Virus record (IMG/VR): IMGVR_UViG_3300008107_000728
Span: 1-22,139 of that record
Strand: one strand, 5' to 3'
Source of the DNA: a virus
DNA length: 22,139 nucleotides
In this document: in pieces, positions 20,733 through 22,139 of the stretch
Numbering within the stretch: position 1 is the first letter of the stretch
Layout of the letters: the number at the start of each line of letters is the position of its first letter
Notes under the pieces: model-generated
Told to the model about the DNA's origin: nothing
The model's database searches: none
What the model saw: the letters and a program-made list of their open reading frames with translations, nothing else
Translations under genes and position numbers: made by a program

Positions 20733-21346
20733 TGACAGCTCCAAGTATTGCCACCAATCCCGACACAGGGATTCGTTACTACACCGATCCGGGCCCAAGG
20801 CACGGCCACGGTGTTGACCTGTTTGTTCCGTTGCGGGATGGGGTTATCACCAATGCAACCGGCACGGAATGGCCCAACCTGTTCGGCCTCCCCGAGGATC
20901 GCCCTGAACTGGTTTGGTATTTGAAGACTGCCTCCCAGCCCCGCGAATATGACAACCGCACTCATTTTGAAGTCGCAGCCTGGGGCCCGGTTCCTTATGC
21001 CAGCCCCAAGCCTGGCGGTCCATTGGGGACATGGGAAGAAACACTGGAGGTGAAACCGCATCCGCAAGACGTGCTGATCGACCAGGTTGAATCCGCTTTT
21101 TCTCAGGCAAACTCCCGCCTTTACCCTGCCAACCAAGAGCCCCTTATTCGTGAACTGTTTGAGGATGCAGACGCCCGCGACAAAGATAATGAGGCGACAC
21201 CAGCGCAGCAAGAGCTATTGGTTTTCCGCCAAAAAATTAGGGACGCTGGCATGGCCAACGTGGAGCGCAGGACTGCCCTGATTGCAGACATCAAAGCCGG
21301 TCGGGCATTTGACCTTTCTGCCGGCTGGGTCAATGAGGTTTCGTAA
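20732..21346 (+). CDS. hypothetical protein after the tail fibre
   Basis: This 204-residue protein begins TNPDTGIRYYTDPGPRHGHG, and its middle looks like a compact beta/loop domain (FEVAAWGPVPYASPKPGGPL). The end is helical (LVFRQKIRDAGMANVERRTA, then LIADIKAGRAFD). It has no recognised family. Its start overlaps the fibre stop (TGATG), the position where tail-fibre assembly chaperones are usually encoded. The helical end would suit a chaperone, but this is inference from position only. Confidence 0.62.
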   Translation: MTAPSIATNPDTGIRYYTDPGPRHGHGVDLFVPLRDGVITNATGTEWPNLFGLPEDRPELVWYLKTASQPREYDNRTHFEVAAWGPVPYASPKPGGPLGTWEETLEVKPHPQDVLIDQVESAFSQANSRLYPANQEPLIRELFEDADARDKDNEATPAQQELLVFRQKIRDAGMANVERRTALIADIKAGRAFDLSAGWVNEVS

Positions 21347-21383
21347 GGAATGGAGACGCGGGCCATGGGTGGGGGGTAACCGA

Positions 21384-22064
21384 ATGACCGTTGTTGCAGA
21401 TCGGCGAAGGCCCCCAAGCCAAGCGCCTCAGCACTTGATAGTGCTAAATGGTGACGAGTCGCCTATTATTGACTCCTCTCCGTATAACCGGACAGTCACG
21501 GCTGTCGGCTCTCCTGCTCCGAGCATTAGCACTGCCCAGTTTCAGTATGGCGGCAGCTCAATCTCTTTCCCAAACACGCTGGGAAGCTATCTTTTAGTGT
21601 CGTCAAATGAATTTCCTGCAATAGGAACGGGCGATTTTACGTTTCAAACGTTTGTACGCCAGACCGCTTTTAATAATTTTTCAACTTTACTGGAAATTGG
21701 CAATCACCTAAATTCTAGCGGGATTGTTTTTATAGCTGGCAATAACGGCGGGACGAATTTGCAGATTTACAGTAATGGTTTTTTTGGCTCCGGCGCAGTA
21801 CCGCTAAACGCAATGAACCACGTTGCGTATGTCCGGGAGCAAGGCATTCTCAGCATATACGCGAATGGCACCAGGACCAGTCAAACTACGTTTACCAACA
21901 ATCTGACATCGACGGGCCCAATTACGTTTGGGTCCAGCAACCCGGCCAGTGTTGGCGCCTACAATAATACGTACCGGCTTGCCGGCTGGCTTGATGGAGC
22001 ATGTTTCACCCCATCTGCCCTTTTCAGCGGCCCGACGCTCACAATTCCGACTGGCCCATTCTAA
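21384..22064 (+). CDS. LamG/concanavalin-like virion protein, possible receptor-binding protein
   Basis: This 226-residue protein has a LamG-type jelly-roll (LamG_3-like). Its features are HLIVLNGDESPIIDSSPYNR near 25, GGSSISFPNTLGSYLLVSSN, GTGDFTFQTFVRQTAFNNFS, NHVAYVREQGILSIYANGTR and AGWLDGACFTPSALFSG at the end. The F..G.GDFT...WV pattern followed by (N)HVA..R....L..Y.NG.. is characteristic. Such domains occur at tail tips and bind carbohydrate. The ATG at 21384 has a GGTGGGGGG stretch upstream; an in-frame ATG at 21333, inside the previous gene, would add 17 residues. From about 21600 to 21800 it is richer in A+T than the head genes. Confidence 0.7.
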   Translation: MTVVADRRRPPSQAPQHLIVLNGDESPIIDSSPYNRTVTAVGSPAPSISTAQFQYGGSSISFPNTLGSYLLVSSNEFPAIGTGDFTFQTFVRQTAFNNFSTLLEIGNHLNSSGIVFIAGNNGGTNLQIYSNGFFGSGAVPLNAMNHVAYVREQGILSIYANGTRTSQTTFTNNLTSTGPITFGSSNPASVGAYNNTYRLAGWLDGACFTPSALFSGPTLTIPTGPF

Positions 22065-22139
22065 CGCTCCCAGGCATGCCCCAAGCCAGCCAATCAATCC
22101 TGAGCCCGGCCCTGAACTTTGCCTATAATCACACCACAA
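22065..22139 (+). promoter_or_regulatory. window end with a TATAAT box, possible promoter
   Basis: After the last gene no further start is visible. A perfect TATAAT lies at 22124-22129, but no convincing -35 hexamer occurs 16-18 bases upstream. It may drive a gene beyond the window. There is no hairpin terminator between 22065 and the edge. Confidence 0.25.

Noticed and set aside
1-22139. CRISPR arrays, tRNA or rRNA genes, insertion sequences, integrase or att sites
   Set aside because: None of these could be recognised: no regularly spaced repeats, no cloverleaf-like sequence in the gaps and no transposase or integrase motif in the translated frames.

Overview
The window reads as a phage or prophage segment of cyanobacterial affinity. 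It holds a lambda-like head and packaging block (terminases, portal, S49 protease, decoration protein, capsid protein), a replication module, and a long accessory operon on the opposite strand. The cyanobacterial link rests on the dCTP deaminase at the left edge, which resembles cyanobacterial Dcd, and on a formylglycine-generating-enzyme-like (FGE-like) protein of the kind that cyanobacterial diversity-generating retroelements (DGRs) diversify. A high-GC picocyanobacterium (Synechococcus/Cyanobium type) is an inference, not proven. No integrase, att site, lysis gene, tRNA or CRISPR array was found.

Left (1-920): the end of an unidentified reading frame overlaps dcd on the + strand, followed by a hairpin terminator that also serves the converging minus-strand operon.

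Accessory operon, minus strand (6021 down to 929): from its 5' end it holds a frameshifted coiled-coil protein, five small orphan genes joined by 4-base ATGA overlaps, and a minimal DNA-polymerase-X-like nucleotidyltransferase that continues the chain. An FGE-fold protein and two or three hypothetical genes follow. The 3' end of the FGE gene carries two tandem 119-bp segments. They are identical at both ends but differ at 19 positions, almost all first or second codon bases of AAC-type codons. This is the signature of DGR variable regions. No reverse transcriptase or template repeat is in the window, so diversification would have to be supplied from elsewhere. A homopolymer frameshift decides which copy is read in frame.

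Replication module, plus strand (6164-11130): a ribbon-helix-helix protein sits behind a perfect inverted repeat, then a zinc-finger/TOPRIM-like/DUF3987 primase-helicase. About 400 bp of non-coding DNA follow, with ten CCTAC(G/A) repeats flanking an AT-rich stretch (candidate origin). Then come a small orphan gene, a multi-module DNA-binding protein, a RusA resolvase and a GpZ-like structural protein.

Packaging and head module, plus strand (11349-22064): a 218-bp gap with repeated TTGTAACC/GGTACAA elements precedes the small terminase. The order is then TerL, DUF6148 joining protein, portal, protease-scaffold, decoration protein, major capsid protein, DUF7210-like protein, GpFII-like joining protein, tail fibre, an orphan, and a LamG-like receptor-binding candidate. 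Nearly all genes touch or overlap, so this looks like one late transcription unit. No tail tube, tape measure or baseplate gene lies between head and fibre.

Three suspected frameshifts or fusions coincide with homopolymers (G10, G5, T5). Real phase variation and sequencing error cannot be separated from one sequence.
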